Shown: positions 1-9,969, counted from the first letter of the stretch. The stretch is 64,000 nucleotides of DNA from Bacteroidota bacterium (GCA_016713525.1 JADJOZ010000013.1:1-64000); one strand, 5' to 3'. Made by a program: numbers and translations. The notes: generated by a model not told the origin, from the sequence alone.

Positions 1-185
1 AACATCCGAAACCATTCGAACACAACAGGTGATGATATTAAGGTAAAGTGTAGTATCACTTTTATCAAAGAGTGCTAATTCCTGTTTCAGAAACTTGAAG
101 TTGAACATGTTTCACTTGATCTGAAAAAACAGGATCACAGATCCTGATATTTCCTTAGTCGGCATTGGAAGGATTAAGAATTAAG

Positions 186-234
186 GATTAAAGATTAAAG
201 ATTAAAGATTAAAGATTAAAGATTAAAGATTAAA
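186..234. repeat. GATTAAA heptamer tandem repeat (7 copies)
   Basis: Seven uninterrupted copies of GATTAAA, with decayed copies just upstream (about 171-185). The tract lies in a gene-free AT-rich stretch (1-460) in which nothing else is recognisable. Simple repeats of this kind vary in copy number by slippage. No function is assigned. Confidence 0.9.
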
Positions 235-462
235 ATTGGCGGAGGGATTCCCAATGCGCCTTCTTGTCTGAGCTAATTTTTCACGCTTTTTAAGCATTAT
301 AATGCCGATAATACATTTCTAACTTCAACTTCCAACCCCGCTTCAGATCATACTAATTCATTGAATTGTAATTATTTAGCTTAATAATAACAATGTGATC
401 AACAGAATTTTACTTATTTAATAAGTTTAACTAAAATAAGCTTATTTAACTTTAGTGCCGTA

Positions 463-493
463 AAAGTTAAATAATAAATTTTTATTTAACTTT
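463..493. promoter_or_regulatory. inverted repeat, possible operator
   Basis: AAAGTTAAATAA at 463-474 is mirrored perfectly by TTATTTAACTTT at 482-493 across a 7-base spacer. A further half-site TTATTTAACTTT lies at 442-453. The palindrome ends 15 bases before the ATG of a Fic C-terminal winged-helix remnant, a placement typical of an autoregulatory operator. The regulatory role is inferred only. Confidence 0.4.
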
Positions 494-508
494 ATACAGG
501 CCGTAATT

Positions 509-694
509 ATGCTTGTGAATCCTGTAGTTCGTCCTGAGAAAGTCGGCCAGTTAACAGGTTTATCACAAGTATCATCCTACAAATTAATTGATGATTTTGT
601 AAGGCTGGGAATTCTGCGCGAAGTAACAGGCGGACAACGAAACAGAATATTTTTGTTTCATGAGTATTTTGATGTGTTTAATGATAGAAGTTAA
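509..694 (+). pseudogene. Fic-family protein, C-terminal winged-helix remnant
   Basis: The 61 residues match only the C-terminal winged-helix segment of Fic/DOC AMP-transferases: a helix-turn-helix (VGQLTGLSQVSSYKLIDDFV), then a GIL.E.TGG.RNR wing and the closing HEYFDVF. The catalytic HxFx(D/E)GNGR core is absent upstream, so the enzyme part is lost. It has an ATG start and a palindromic AT-rich sequence directly upstream, so a stand-alone DNA-binding peptide could still be made. It neighbours an Mrr-like nuclease on the opposite strand. Homology is fairly clear; functionality is doubtful. Confidence 0.6.
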
Positions 695-712
695 GAATTG
701 AGGTTTTCTAAC

Positions 713-1612
713 TCAACTCTCCGGTTTACCGGGAAAATAAACCGGATGCAAAGGGAGTTTTGATTTATCAGTGTCTGGTAATAAATGATAATGATTTTTC
801 CATAGCTCGATTAAGGCGGGACCATCAATTAACTTGATGTGTATGTTCGATTCCCGGGAAAGCTTTTTTGCTTCTGCACTAAAACTTCCGGATGTAACAA
901 ATAAGCCAACATCTTCACCACTATGAAGAATACCTTTTAATGATCTTAAAGCATCAACTGCTATGGGGTTAGTTGGATAATGCTTGATCTGTACTTTTAT
1001 TCTTGGTGTCTTCAATCCTAATGCATCCTGATATGCAATAATATCTATTCCACCATCTCTCCCGCGTGCAGCAATAAATTCCGTATGGTAACCCATTGAA
1101 CGAAGCAATGCACCAACCAAATCCTGAAACTCATATGGATTCATGTTTTTAATGAGTTGAAAAATTCCATCCATCGCCTGTTGTTCCATTAATTCGATAT
1201 TCAGCGATTGATTTTGTTCGGACCCTGTTGCTATTGCTTCACTGATTTCTGGTTCAGCATCATTCGAATTACTCCATTTCCGGTAACCATCAATTATCGC
1301 CTGAAACAATGCCTCCTTGCCACCTTTCATAGCTGATTCACCTTCTGATGTCAAAATCCAGGTGCCACTATTTTTGACAAGGAATCCTGACTTAATACAA
1401 TTAACCGAATACCATAGAAAAACTGAAATCCAACGGGGCTTACCATTTGATTTTAATGGCTCTAATTCCCATTCTGAAAACTCAAGACTGTTTGCCAACT
1501 TCTCCAGAACTAAATTACGAGGCATTTCACCACCCGCAGACTTAAGGAGTTCGAAACATTTATAAATGCTTTTAATGGCTGAAGCTGAGGGAGCTAAAGG
1601 TTTTGTAGACAT
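713..1612 (-). CDS. mrr: Mrr-family type IV restriction endonuclease
   Basis: A 299-residue intact protein. Residues about 10-100 form the N-terminal winged-helix (Mrr_N). Residues about 155-275 are the Mrr catalytic domain: MNPYEFQDLVGALL, then GRDGGIDI supplying the acidic residue and VQIKHY supplying the Q-x-K variant of the PD-(D/E)XK site. Mrr enzymes cleave DNA carrying foreign methylation. Length and domain order are normal for the family. The gene stands alone and converges on the Fic remnant. The ATG follows an AT-rich stretch and no strong ribosome binding site is seen. Confidence 0.87.
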   Translation of the reverse strand: MSTKPLAPSASAIKSIYKCFELLKSAGGEMPRNLVLEKLANSLEFSEWELEPLKSNGKPRWISVFLWYSVNCIKSGFLVKNSGTWILTSEGESAMKGGKEALFQAIIDGYRKWSNSNDAEPEISEAIATGSEQNQSLNIELMEQQAMDGIFQLIKNMNPYEFQDLVGALLRSMGYHTEFIAARGRDGGIDIIAYQDALGLKTPRIKVQIKHYPTNPIAVDALRSLKGILHSGEDVGLFVTSGSFSAEAKKLSRESNIHIKLIDGPALIELWKNHYHLLPDTDKSKLPLHPVYFPGKPES

Positions 1613-1699
1613 ATCAAAGTATATTTTTTACGTTCGAAAGGTAAACTAAATTTTTTTAGACACAAACTGTTAAAATATTAAATGCCTACAAATCCCCCT

Positions 1700-2049
1700 C
1701 TACAAAACCATCAACCACTTCCCCTTAATATACAAATTGTAATAGCTCCCAAATGACTCGGCATTTTTAAAACCTTCCCAGATTTCAACCGGCATATCGC
1801 GATAAATATAATCCTGCTTGTCTGTGGTCAAAATAAAAAATCCGGTAATGCCATCACAACTATAAAACTCCGCACCACGGATCCAGGAACTCTTTGATGT
1901 ATTAACCGTCTCATCAATTTTAAATTCCGATGACCGCACCAACTCCACAGCCTGATCATAACTCTGAAATTTTACCGGCAACTTCGAACAATCCCTGACC
2001 CCTGACAGGATAGAAGTGGGAAGAGTAGAATAAAGAGGAGGTTTTTCAT
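1700..2049 (-). CDS. KTSC-domain lipoprotein (frameshifted)
   Basis: Two reading frames make one protein. From ATG 2049 the first encodes a lipoprotein signal (MKNLLFILLFPLLSC) whose lipobox ends in Cys15. The second encodes a KTSC-like domain with the typical Y.Y.D.P.E.WE.....SFGSYYN pattern near residues 75-100. One extra G in the G run near 1997-2003 joins them into an outer-lipid-anchored protein of about 115 residues. KTSC domains are small, of unknown biochemical function, and often accompany nucleases or lysyl-tRNA synthetase. Either a sequencing indel or a true frameshift could explain the break. Confidence 0.55.
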
Positions 2050-2204
2050 GAATATTTTGCGAAATGATTGGCTTTGTTCTGCCTCAAATATATGTATTTT
2101 TGCTATTTTTGTCATAGATTGATTAATGAAAACATACGGTAAACTTGTAACTTGCCCTTGCCACCCTCTCGACCGAATTAAAGCTCCGCTCAGAACCACG
2201 CTTG

Positions 2205-3150
2205 TACCTTGTCACTTGCCCCTTGTCACTTGTCACTTGTCACTTGCCACCCTTCGACTACGCTCAGGGCGACGCTTGCCACTTTGTAAATCCCATTTGA
2301 TAAACGAAATTTCATTCTGCCAAAAGCCCCAACCCTTCGACTGCGCTCAGGGCGACGCTTACAACTTTGTGCAATCACATCTTTTACCCCCTACACCACA
2401 CTTGCCTCTTGTCACTTGCCCTTGCCACTTTATAGATCCCATTTGAGAAACGAAATTTCATTCTGCCAAAAGCCCCAACTTACAACCTTCAACTTACAAC
2501 TTACAACTTTGTGCAGTCACATCTTTTTACCCATACACCACACTTGCCCCTTGTCACTTGCCCCTTGTCACTTGCCACTTGCCACCCTTCGACTACGCTC
2601 AGGGCGACGCTTGTCACTTTGTAAATCCCATTTGAGAAACGAAATTTCATTCTGCCAAAAGCCCCAACCCATCGACTGCGCTCAGGCGACGCTTACAACT
2701 TTGTGCAATCACATCTTTATACCCATACACAACACTTGCCACCCTTCGACTACGCTCAGGCGACGCTTGCCACTTTATAGATCCCATTTGATAAACGAAA
2801 TTTCATTCTGCCAAAAGCCCCAACCCATCGGCTGCGCTCAGGGCGACGCTTACAACTTTGTGCAGTCACATCTTTTACCCCTACACCACACTTGCCTCTT
2901 GTCACTTGCCCTTGCCACTTTATAGATCCCATTTGAGAAACGAAATTTCATTCTGCCAAAAGCCCCAACCCTTCGGCTGCGCTCAGGGCGACGCTACAAC
3001 TTTGTGCAGTCACATCTTTTACCCTACACCACACTTGCCTCTTTGTCACTTGCCCTTGCCACTTTATAGATCTCATTTGAGAAACGAAATTTCATTCTGC
3101 CAAAAGCCCCAACTTACAACCTTCAACTTACAACTTACAACTTACAACTT
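2205..3150. repeat. array of ~145-190 bp composite repeats
   Basis: Six imperfect units are aligned by the core AAACGAAATTTCATTCTGCC, starting at 2302, 2448, 2637, 2793, 2938 and 3082. Spacings are 146, 189, 156, 145 and 144 bp. Between cores lie shuffled blocks: CTTCGACTACGCTCAGG-type hairpin-like segments, CTTGTCACTTGCC runs, and ACTTACAACTTACAAC runs near 2480-2510 and 3110-3150. All frames across it translate to low-complexity repeats (CAQGDA, LRSGRR), so no gene is called. Similar intergenic repeat blocks are common in environmental Bacteroidota genomes. Confidence 0.85.
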
Positions 3151-3253
3151 GTCTCGACTACAGTGTAGCCAAACAAGGATACCTGTTAGCCTACCGCCTG
3201 GACAATGAAAAATCTTTCATGGCTGGAAATTGGTTTGGGCTTAGAGGGGGGGA

Positions 3254-3514
3254 TTAACGTTCTAATTCATCAATTTTTCTAGCAAGTTCTTCTATTTGAT
3301 CTTCTAAATCAGAAACCTGATATACTAAATTACCATTACTATCACTCAAATCAGAAGTTTCATTTAAAAGTCTTGAATTATCTATCTCTAAATATTCTAT
3401 TCGAGTGATTTGGTCTATATGTAATATCCCTAAAGCTATACAAAATATAAACAAAATAAAAATTGCTGCTCGTTCAAAAGTTATTCGCAATTCAATATAT
3501 TTATTTTTGCTCAT
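3254..3514 (-). CDS. small membrane protein with coiled coil
   Basis: An 86-residue protein using the internal ATG at 3514, which is preceded by AAGG at a good distance. Residues about 14-33 form one transmembrane helix (AAIFILFIFCIALGILHI). Residues about 38-86 are strongly heptad-like and acidic (SDLEDQIEELARKIDELE), a coiled coil. This architecture resembles FtsB/FtsL-like or phage-type spacer-anchored small proteins but no specific family is recognised. It is flanked by the repeat array and another short membrane ORF. Confidence 0.5.
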   Translation of the reverse strand: MSKNKYIELRITFERAAIFILFIFCIALGILHIDQITRIEYLEIDNSRLLNETSDLSDSNGNLVYQVSDLEDQIEELARKIDELER

Positions 3515-3636
3515 AACCTTCAGGATTTTTAGTTCGTATTGAAAAAACAAAAATGGCAAATGAAATAAAATAACCTACATAAATAAATAAAAGACTATAT
3601 CCTGGCAAATCAAAAATATATCGTACATTAGTTGTC

Positions 3637-3879
3637 TCAATGAATTTTAATACATTTTGAAAGAAAGGAATTTAAGCAAGTCCAGTATTGCATCTCATTA
3701 GCATTTACAATAAATGTATCTGAATCCAACCAAGCATAATAAGTCTCTGTAGATTTTAAAATGATATGAATTGTAACTAATGCTGCAAAAATTACAACCA
3801 GAATTTTTGTTAAACGAATAGGTATGTAAATCATATATAAATATTTTATTAATTGCTTTTTAGGAGCTATAAATCTCAA
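3637..3879 (-). CDS. hypothetical small membrane protein
   Basis: An 80-residue ORF with one hydrophobic helix near residues 22-42 (IRLTKILVVIFAALVTIHII) followed by a polar tail. No family is recognised. The start could instead be the ATG at residue 16, just before the helix. Only its membrane segment and its orientation (same as the neighbouring coiled-coil gene) support coding potential. Confidence 0.3.
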   Translation of the reverse strand: MRFIAPKKQLIKYLYMIYIPIRLTKILVVIFAALVTIHIILKSTETYYAWLDSDTFIVNANEMQYWTCLNSFLSKCIKIH

Positions 3880-3917
3880 TTCGGTTTAAATTTTTGGATC
3901 AAGTTAATAGGGTACAT

Positions 3918-4626
3918 TTAGTATCCCCATTCCAAATGACTCACAGGCAAACTGTTTAATTCCTCTCGATAATGCTTCCATTTGGGCAGGAAATGGTTCA
4001 TATGGGCTACGAAACGGTCATTGTGGTTACGTTCGAGTAGGTGGATGAGTTCGTGAACTATAATGTACTCCAAACATTCCACCGGCTTTTCGCGAGTTCC
4101 AGGTTAAGCCAGATTCTTTTTTTTTTGATGTTGCAAGTGCCCCATTTTGTCCGCATTGTTTTAACTCCCCAGTCTTTCTAGTTGAACTCCTATTTTCTTT
4201 TCCCACTTTGTTATGTACTGAGGAATTCGCTTTTCAATTCCTCCCTGTACCATTCTTTTAATGCTTTTTCTTTCTGACTAATTGAGGCTCCAGGAGTTAT
4301 ATGAATAGTTATGAAGTTTTTATTACAAGAGTAACTTGTGGCGGCCCTTCTTCGACAACTTTCAACATATATTTCTTCCCAAGAAAATAATGGGATTCAC
4401 GATTTAAAAATTGCCTGGGGCTTTCGCGATATTTCCCCTGCAACATTTTTTGTTGCCTTTTAATCCATGATAACTTCGATACTAAATATAACCTAATAGT
4501 TTCATCATTCACTCCTTCAGGACAAGCAATACGAACACGCCCATCTGGCGGGTAAACGGCCAAATGGATATTCTTTATTTTCTTTTTGTCAACTTCAATA
4601 TGTAAACCCGCCAGCTCTATAGTCAT
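3918..4626 (-). CDS. ygjP: YgjP/DUF45-family metal-dependent hydrolase (frameshifted)
   Basis: The N-terminal part (ATG at 4626) has the family pattern of a basic KK..KN..L.V.PDG.VR...P segment, then a helical linker. The zinc site lies in other frames downstream, around 3960-4080: the HELIHLLERNHNDRF signature (HExxH plus a third His), and a C-terminal end near HLEWGY at 3918. At least two indels split it. The start is 1 base after the hsdR stop codon, so it is the last gene of the type I restriction operon, a frequent partnership for this family. Its substrate is unknown. Confidence 0.65.
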
Positions 4627-4627
4627 A

Positions 4628-7600
4628 CTATTGAAATTTCCTTTGCTCTGCAACTAAATTTAAAAATCTCTCTACTTCAGATGCTTCTATAATTCCATAC
4701 TTTGCTAATGGTTCGAAGTAGATTTCGAACTACTCGTTCCTTTATAGTTACCCCTACCCAGTTATCAGGTCGCGCTTCATTAATTGTTTTGTACAATTCT
4801 TCGACCAATTCTGCATTTTTACAATATTATCAAAAAAGTGCTCTTTGCAGAAGTATTAATTTCGGGCGGATAATCATTTGATGATTCAGGAAATAAACTT
4901 TTGGCTAATTCTTCATATTTTTTAGTAATTTTTTCATATTCCAAAGCGCCTTCTTTTCTTTGGCGAACTAATTCTAAAAGCAAAACACTCATTTTCTCAT
5001 AATATATAGGGTTTATGGGCATTTCCTGAGTTATAACTTTCCGCATATTAGCCTCCACTGTTTCTGCTACTGCGGTTGAGTTTTACGAATGCTTTCTGGG
5101 AAGCTGATCGAGACCGGCAGCAATTCCACTATCAACAATCAAATTAAGTAACGTGGCATCTCCAAAATTAGATATTACCCGACTTGGATCAGCGGACAGG
5201 TACATATCAAGTAACTGACGCATTTCTGGTTCGTAGCGCTTTAAATCTATATAATCACCACTTGCTACCTTAATAACATTTCGAAGTTCAGTATATTCAT
5301 CAACTGTTTTTTCACTCGATCGGCTTCATCTTTCGAATATCCGGCTTCTATAATTTCCGCAGCAACGTTATTATAAGCTCTGATTAATGCAACAGTTTCT
5401 TTATAAAATGTTAAACGTAATTCTTCATGTTGCTTTAATGCATTTTTATCCTCAGTACTACCACAAAAATACTTTATGTATTGTTCTATCTGTTTTGGGG
5501 ATTGAACCGGTGCGCATATTTGATGAACAACTTCAATTGCTTCGTCCATTCGCTCCTTTGCTTTCACCAATCTATCTGTCAATAACCCTTAATTTCCTCT
5601 TTGTCGAAATTATCAAAAGCACCACTGGTGTAATCATGAATTGCTGCATCCAATTTCCCGCTCGCAAATAGGTTTTTATAATCCACAATATATCCAAACT
5701 CTTTATCGTCCTCTTCGGTCCTGTTTACCCTGCAAATTGCCTGAAACAATCCCTGGTCCTGCATTTCTTTATCTATATAAAGATAGGTGCAAGGTGGTGC
5801 ATCAAATCCGGTTAACAACTTATCAACAACGATAAGCAATTGCATATTGGCCGGTTCCTCCTTGAATTTTTTCTTTACTTCTTTTTCAAAAATCTCCTTA
5901 TTTCTCCCATTGAGCATTTTTTTGGTATATTTCGTATTGCTCGATTTTTCAGTTTCACCGTCTCAGTTTCTTCGCCCTTAGTAGAGCTTGCAGAAGGTTC
6001 AAATGACGTTATGATTGCACACTTTTTAAAACTAAAATGTTGGAATAACTCAAAATATCTACAAGCTTCATAAATAGATCTACTCACCAACAATGCATTT
6101 CCTCGACCATCTTTAAGTCTGGGCTTTATTTTGAAATCTTTAATTATATCAAAAACTACTTTTTCTAAACGACTTTTAGTGCTAAGGACTTTCTGCATAT
6201 TACCCCATTGCCTCTTTAATTCTGCTTTAGGCAAATCATTCATACCTCGGGTTACTTCTTCAAACCATTCGTCAACGCCTTTTTGATCTAATACATGCTG
6301 ATCAACATCACGTGCTTCATAGAGTAAATCCAGGACAACACCATCTTTCACTGCCTCATCAAATTTGCAGGTATGAATGTAGGGGCCAAATACTTCTATA
6401 CTTTTTCTTATCATCTTTTAATAATGGAGTGCCGGTAAATCCGATAAAAACAGCATCCGGTAGTATAGCTTTCATTGCATCATGTAGTTTCCCGCTTTGA
6501 GTACGATGACATTCATCGATAAAAAACAAAAATATTTCCTTTTGGTTCAAAATTCTTAGGCGTAATTCTCTTTAAATCTTCAATAAATTCATTATATTCT
6601 TTTTCATTTTCTTTATTGCCAAATTTGTGAATTAGACTGCATATTAACCAAGGAAGATTGTTGTTTAATGTTTGTAACAGTACCTCACCACCACTCATGC
6701 CGTCTTGTTTCTGGCATCGAAATATTTTCTTCTTCTCCTATAAAGACTCTTTCTATTTGATCATCCAACTCTTCCCGATCAGTAACAATTAACACTCGTG
6801 CATCTTCCAGATTTTCTCTAATCCATTTCGCAAGCCAGACCATGGTAAGAGATTTGCCTGAGCCTTGAGTATGCCATATTATTCCTCCCTTCTTTTCGTT
6901 AATGAATTCCTGAGCCGCCTTCACTCCAAAATATTGATTCGGACGACTTAGCTTTTTTATGCCTCCGTCAAAAGCAATAAAATCATGAATCAACTCCAAA
7001 AGTCGCTTGTGATTGCAGAATTGACGAATGTGCTGATCTAATAAATTAATATCGGGATCATAATTGTATTTATCTTCTTTCCATTTTAAATAAAATTTCT
7101 CCGGAGTTTTAATTGTTCCATACCAAAGGCCCTGTGTATCATTTGCAGCAATTAATAACTGAGTGGTTGAGAAAAACGTTTTAATAAATCTATGTTGTTG
7201 ATTATCGAGATTTTGACGAATCCCTTCGGTTACAGAAATACTAGCACGCTTCAGTTCAAAAACTACCAGTGCAATTCCATTAACATACAAAACAATGTCG
7301 GGCCGTTTCTCTTTTTCACCTTTAATGGTAACTTCTTCTGCAAAATAAAAATCATTCTCATCTATATTAACCCAATCAATACAATGAACTGTCTGAGGGC
7401 TAACTCCCACTTCTTCTTTAACCTTTATTCCATATCTTAAAAGATGGTAAACTTCCTTATTAATGGGATATAGTTCATCAACAGCATTAACAGTTGCCGC
7501 CTTTTTCAATAAACTTACTGCTTTTCGAATAAGTTCATCCGAATACCCCTCTTTATAAGAAAATCCTCGAGAACATTAGTTTCAATATTATTGTTACCTA

Positions 7601-7697
7601 GCCGGTCTTGTAAATTTCCCCCAAAAAGTGCTTGGTACCCGAGTTCTTTGCTCAATATTTGAACTATTCGGTTTTGTGTTTCGCGTTCGATTCTCAT
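4628..7697 (-). CDS. hsdR: type I restriction enzyme R subunit HsdR (multiple frameshifts)
   Basis: The ATP-dependent translocase and nuclease of a type I restriction complex. Segments in order: N-terminal PD-(D/E)XK nuclease with RPDIVLYVNG...FELKRA (about residues 120-150); helicase motif I IIWHTQGSGKSLT; motif II DECH within FFIDECHRTQSG; motif III GFTGTPL; motif V-VI region LTGFDAPPCTYLYIDK and QAICRVNR; C-terminal domain with NPIYYEKMSVLL...RQRKEGALEY. About seven frame breaks (near 7510, 6690, 6530, 6390, 5900, 5580, 5060) divide it. Its cognate hsdM/hsdS lie near 25.3-28.9 kb. If the breaks are real it is inactive. Confidence 0.8.
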
Positions 7698-7855
7698 GCA
7701 AGAGCTAAAATTGATTTACAATTAGTTAGCTAATGTATTATTTTATTCGTTCAAAACAAAAAATGAATTCAGATTCTATTGGAAATTAATCTTTAAGGGT
7801 CAATTAATTCATTTGTCAGATGTAATTTCAACAGTTTGTTTTACTAAAACAAGCT

Positions 7856-8296
7856 TTAAACTACTTGTTTGAAGGACTTCGGATCCAGAATTGGTAGTAT
7901 GGTTGCATGTAGGAAAGTACCCTTGAAGTTGGAGTATAATATCCCTCTTGTGGTTGAAATAGAAATGGAGTTTATCACTTCTAAAAGGGTTTGAGGGATG
8001 AAGGGAGTTTCTTCAGCTTTTATTTCAATAATATCTTCGAAGTTTGACAACCAGAATTGACAACCGGTTTTAATTGTGGCTAACACTACTTTTTGATCTT
8101 GTGATGTAACTTCAATATTTACTAAAACCAATACAGCCTTTTCGATAGGATTCATTCTTGATTCTACACTTATGTTAAAATTATAGTGTGCTGGTGAACC
8201 AGCATCTTCTTGGGGCAATTTAATACTGAACTCCAAAATATCAATCGCCTTTATTTGCAAATCGGTTTTAAACTCTTTGTGTTCAATTTTGGACAT
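7856..8296 (-). CDS. SecB-like chaperone of a TAC toxin-antitoxin system
   Basis: A 146-residue intact protein whose C-terminal half has the SecB-fold pattern ending ISISTTRGILYSNFKGTFLH..ILPILDP (residues about 110-140). It is the third gene after a RelE/HigB-like toxin and an XRE antitoxin on the same strand, the order of toxin-antitoxin-chaperone systems. In those systems a SecB-like chaperone protects the antitoxin through a C-terminal addiction tail. It is 42 bases downstream of the antitoxin. A housekeeping SecB is less likely given this context. Confidence 0.65.
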   Translation of the reverse strand: MSKIEHKEFKTDLQIKAIDILEFSIKLPQEDAGSPAHYNFNISVESRMNPIEKAVLVLVNIEVTSQDQKVVLATIKTGCQFWLSNFEDIIEIKAEETPFIPQTLLEVINSISISTTRGILYSNFKGTFLHATILPILDPKSFKQVV

Positions 8297-8338
8297 TATT
8301 ATAAATTTTATTTATGGGCAAGTGTGAATATACATTTT

Positions 8339-8722
8339 TTAAAAATTATTAGAAAAATCACCAACAGGCGAGATACATTCATTGGTTTTAGGTTGAGATT
8401 GGGGACTTGCACAAATGCTTACATACTGTTTTATTACTGTTTCGTTCGATTGAATCAATTCATTGAATGATACATCCAAGTCTACAGCAATTTCACAAAT
8501 TGTATCCATGGTAAAAGTATGTGTTCCACTAAGCCACTTGGTAATCTCAGAAGGTTGCTTGTTAACCTTCAAAGCAAATTCAGACTTTGTCCAACCTTTT
8601 TCTACGATTAGATCCTGAATTCGTGAAGCCAATCTCATTTTAATTGATACTTCCATTTTTGTAATGGGCGAAATGCGATTCATCATTTCATTGAGGATTT
8701 CGCTGCTATATTTTCTTGCCAT
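8339..8722 (-). CDS. XRE/HigA-like antitoxin with C-terminal tail
   Basis: Starting at the ATG at 8722 (5 bases from the toxin stop) the protein has about 127 residues. Residues about 35-90 are a helix-turn-helix of the XRE/HigA type (KSEFALKVNKQPSEITKWLSG). After the domain come about 30 disordered residues (CASPQSQPKTNEC....), where chaperone-addiction sequences lie in TAC antitoxins. It probably neutralises the upstream toxin and represses the operon. The earlier ATG at 8755 lies inside the toxin gene and is less likely. Confidence 0.7.
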   Translation of the reverse strand: MARKYSSEILNEMMNRISPITKMEVSIKMRLASRIQDLIVEKGWTKSEFALKVNKQPSEITKWLSGTHTFTMDTICEIAVDLDVSFNELIQSNETVIKQYVSICASPQSQPKTNECISPVGDFSNNF

Positions 8723-8726
8723 AATT

Positions 8727-9218
8727 TTATTCGATTTCAAATACTCCAAGTCCAATTAAATGCCGTCCATCACGTGACCAATTAATTTCTTTATCTCTAA
8801 TTCTTTTCATGATGTCTGCTGATATTTTAATCATCAGTTCTGCTTGATGTTTCAATTTTGGATCATCCTGCCAAGCTCTTGTAGCTTTTGGTTTAACGGC
8901 TCCACCTCCTAGCACAATAGCCACAGTCCCATATCTTATACAATATAATCGAAGGCTGCTATTTTCTTTATCATACAAAGCACATACCCCATCGCCTGGC
9001 TTCCCCTCTCTTTCTTTGAAAAAATCTTGTCTTGCTCCGGTTTCATGCCCAATTATACTAACAGTTTGATATATTTCTTCTATTTCTTTCGAAAATATAG
9101 CTAAATGACCCTGCAGGAATTGGTCGAACAATGTTGATTCCTCATTGTCCACAATGACCGCATAGATAGTAGCACAATTACCTGATAATGTTTCAAGTTC
9201 AACCAGTTCGTATTTCAC
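8727..9218 (-). CDS. RelE/HigB-like toxin of a TAC system
   Basis: A 163-residue protein. The middle and C-terminal half carry a RelE-superfamily-like strand pattern (SLRLYCIRYGTVAIVLGGGAVKP) followed by a helix with KLKHQAELMIKISADIMKRI. The N-terminal strand ETLSGNCATIYAVIVD also fits. Family members are ribosome-dependent mRNA interferases. It is first in a three-gene set with an XRE antitoxin and a SecB-like chaperone. The assignment leans on gene order as well as sequence, and the catalytic residues cannot be named with certainty. Confidence 0.55.
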   Translation of the reverse strand: MKYELVELETLSGNCATIYAVIVDNEESTLFDQFLQGHLAIFSKEIEEIYQTVSIIGHETGARQDFFKEREGKPGDGVCALYDKENSSLRLYCIRYGTVAIVLGGGAVKPKATRAWQDDPKLKHQAELMIKISADIMKRIRDKEINWSRDGRHLIGLGVFEIE

Positions 9219-9411
9219 TTATAACTAAAATTATCCTAAAAAGTTGTGTAAATATAGAATTATATATTGCTGAAAGTCAAGCACCCTTAATTAATTAATA
9301 TATATATAATTGAATATCAATCGTATAAAATTTTACAATAAATTTTTATTTATAAATAAATTATCCCAAATTAGAGTTTTAAAATCTCTTACTAAATCGA
9401 AAATTCAACCA

Positions 9412-9524
9412 TAAACTAAAAAAGATCAGCCGACGTTGGCGCGCCGGCTGATTTACAAGAAAACAGAAATTACGAGCGTCGAAACTCCATAATTCACCGG
9501 GCTGGTGAGCCCTGGGTGCGTTTT
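9412..9524. ncRNA. GC-rich double-hairpin segment, candidate structured RNA or terminator pair
   Basis: In an otherwise AT-rich gap two strong hairpins lie 42 bases apart. ATCAGCCG (9425-9432) pairs with CGGCTGAT (9445-9452); read on the minus strand it is followed by CTTTTTT, an intrinsic terminator. The second, CACC/GGGCT...AGCCC/GGTG (9495-9518), is followed on the plus strand by CGTTTTC. The segment may be a small RNA ending at the minus-strand terminator, or two back-to-back terminators. No RNA family was recognised. The rest of the gap 9219-9650 holds nothing else. Confidence 0.3.
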
Positions 9525-9652
9525 CAATATGTTGCAATAATAGGAACAAGAACCATTCCACCAAATATTGCAAATTTATAGCCTGACCACACCTTACTCC
9601 GGTAGTGGTTTAAAATGGGGTGGAGTTGTCAAAATTATTAAAAAATATAAGA

Positions 9653-9969
9653 AATGAATATCTATTCTACTTTAAAAGGAACCCGGGAACAAAAAGTGAT
9701 GGGAATAATTTTACTCAAACTGAGATAAGTGCGGTCTGGCAAAAGGGGGCATTGTAACTGGAAGAGACCCGGGAACTTACCGAAACGATGCCTGTGGGAA
9801 ACTGATTAAATTTTCTGAACATGGTAATACAAGTTCGGATCAGGGTTGGGAAATTGATCACAAGCAACCTGTTTCAAAAGCCGGTTCCGATTACTTGTTT
9901 AATCTGCAACCTTTATATTGGAAAACCAATCGCGAAAAAGGCGATACCTATCCTTGGCGTTGCAGGTAA
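9653..9969 (+). CDS. HNH-endonuclease-like domain protein (frameshifted)
   Basis: Two frames join into one about 105-residue domain: FKRNPGTKSDGNNFTQTEIS, then CGK.IKF.EHG, then GWEIDHKQPVSKAGSDYLFN with LQPLYWKTNREKGD. The ID-H...N-LQPL-W..N..K spacing is that of small HNH nucleases. One missing G in the G run at 9745-9749 explains the break. It may be the C-terminal toxin tip of a larger polymorphic toxin, because no convincing start codon is seen and the upstream part of the frame is short. It ends 75 bases before the LRAT-like gene. Confidence 0.55.

Noticed and set aside
2205..3150. CRISPR array
   Set aside because: Units vary from 144 to 189 bp, the inter-core segments are themselves repeats rather than unique spacers, and no cas gene is present.
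2126..3208. Several overlapping ORFs of 100-170 residues
   Set aside because: They translate the composite repeats in low-complexity frames and have no family, start signal or codon pattern of a gene.
5387..6073. Plus-strand ORFs of 60-94 residues inside hsdR
   Set aside because: They are antisense shadows of HsdR segments whose motifs are clear on the minus strand.
9379..9573. Minus-strand 64-residue ORF across the GC-rich hairpins
   Set aside because: The frame follows the hairpin DNA, has no family pattern and is better explained as structured non-coding DNA.
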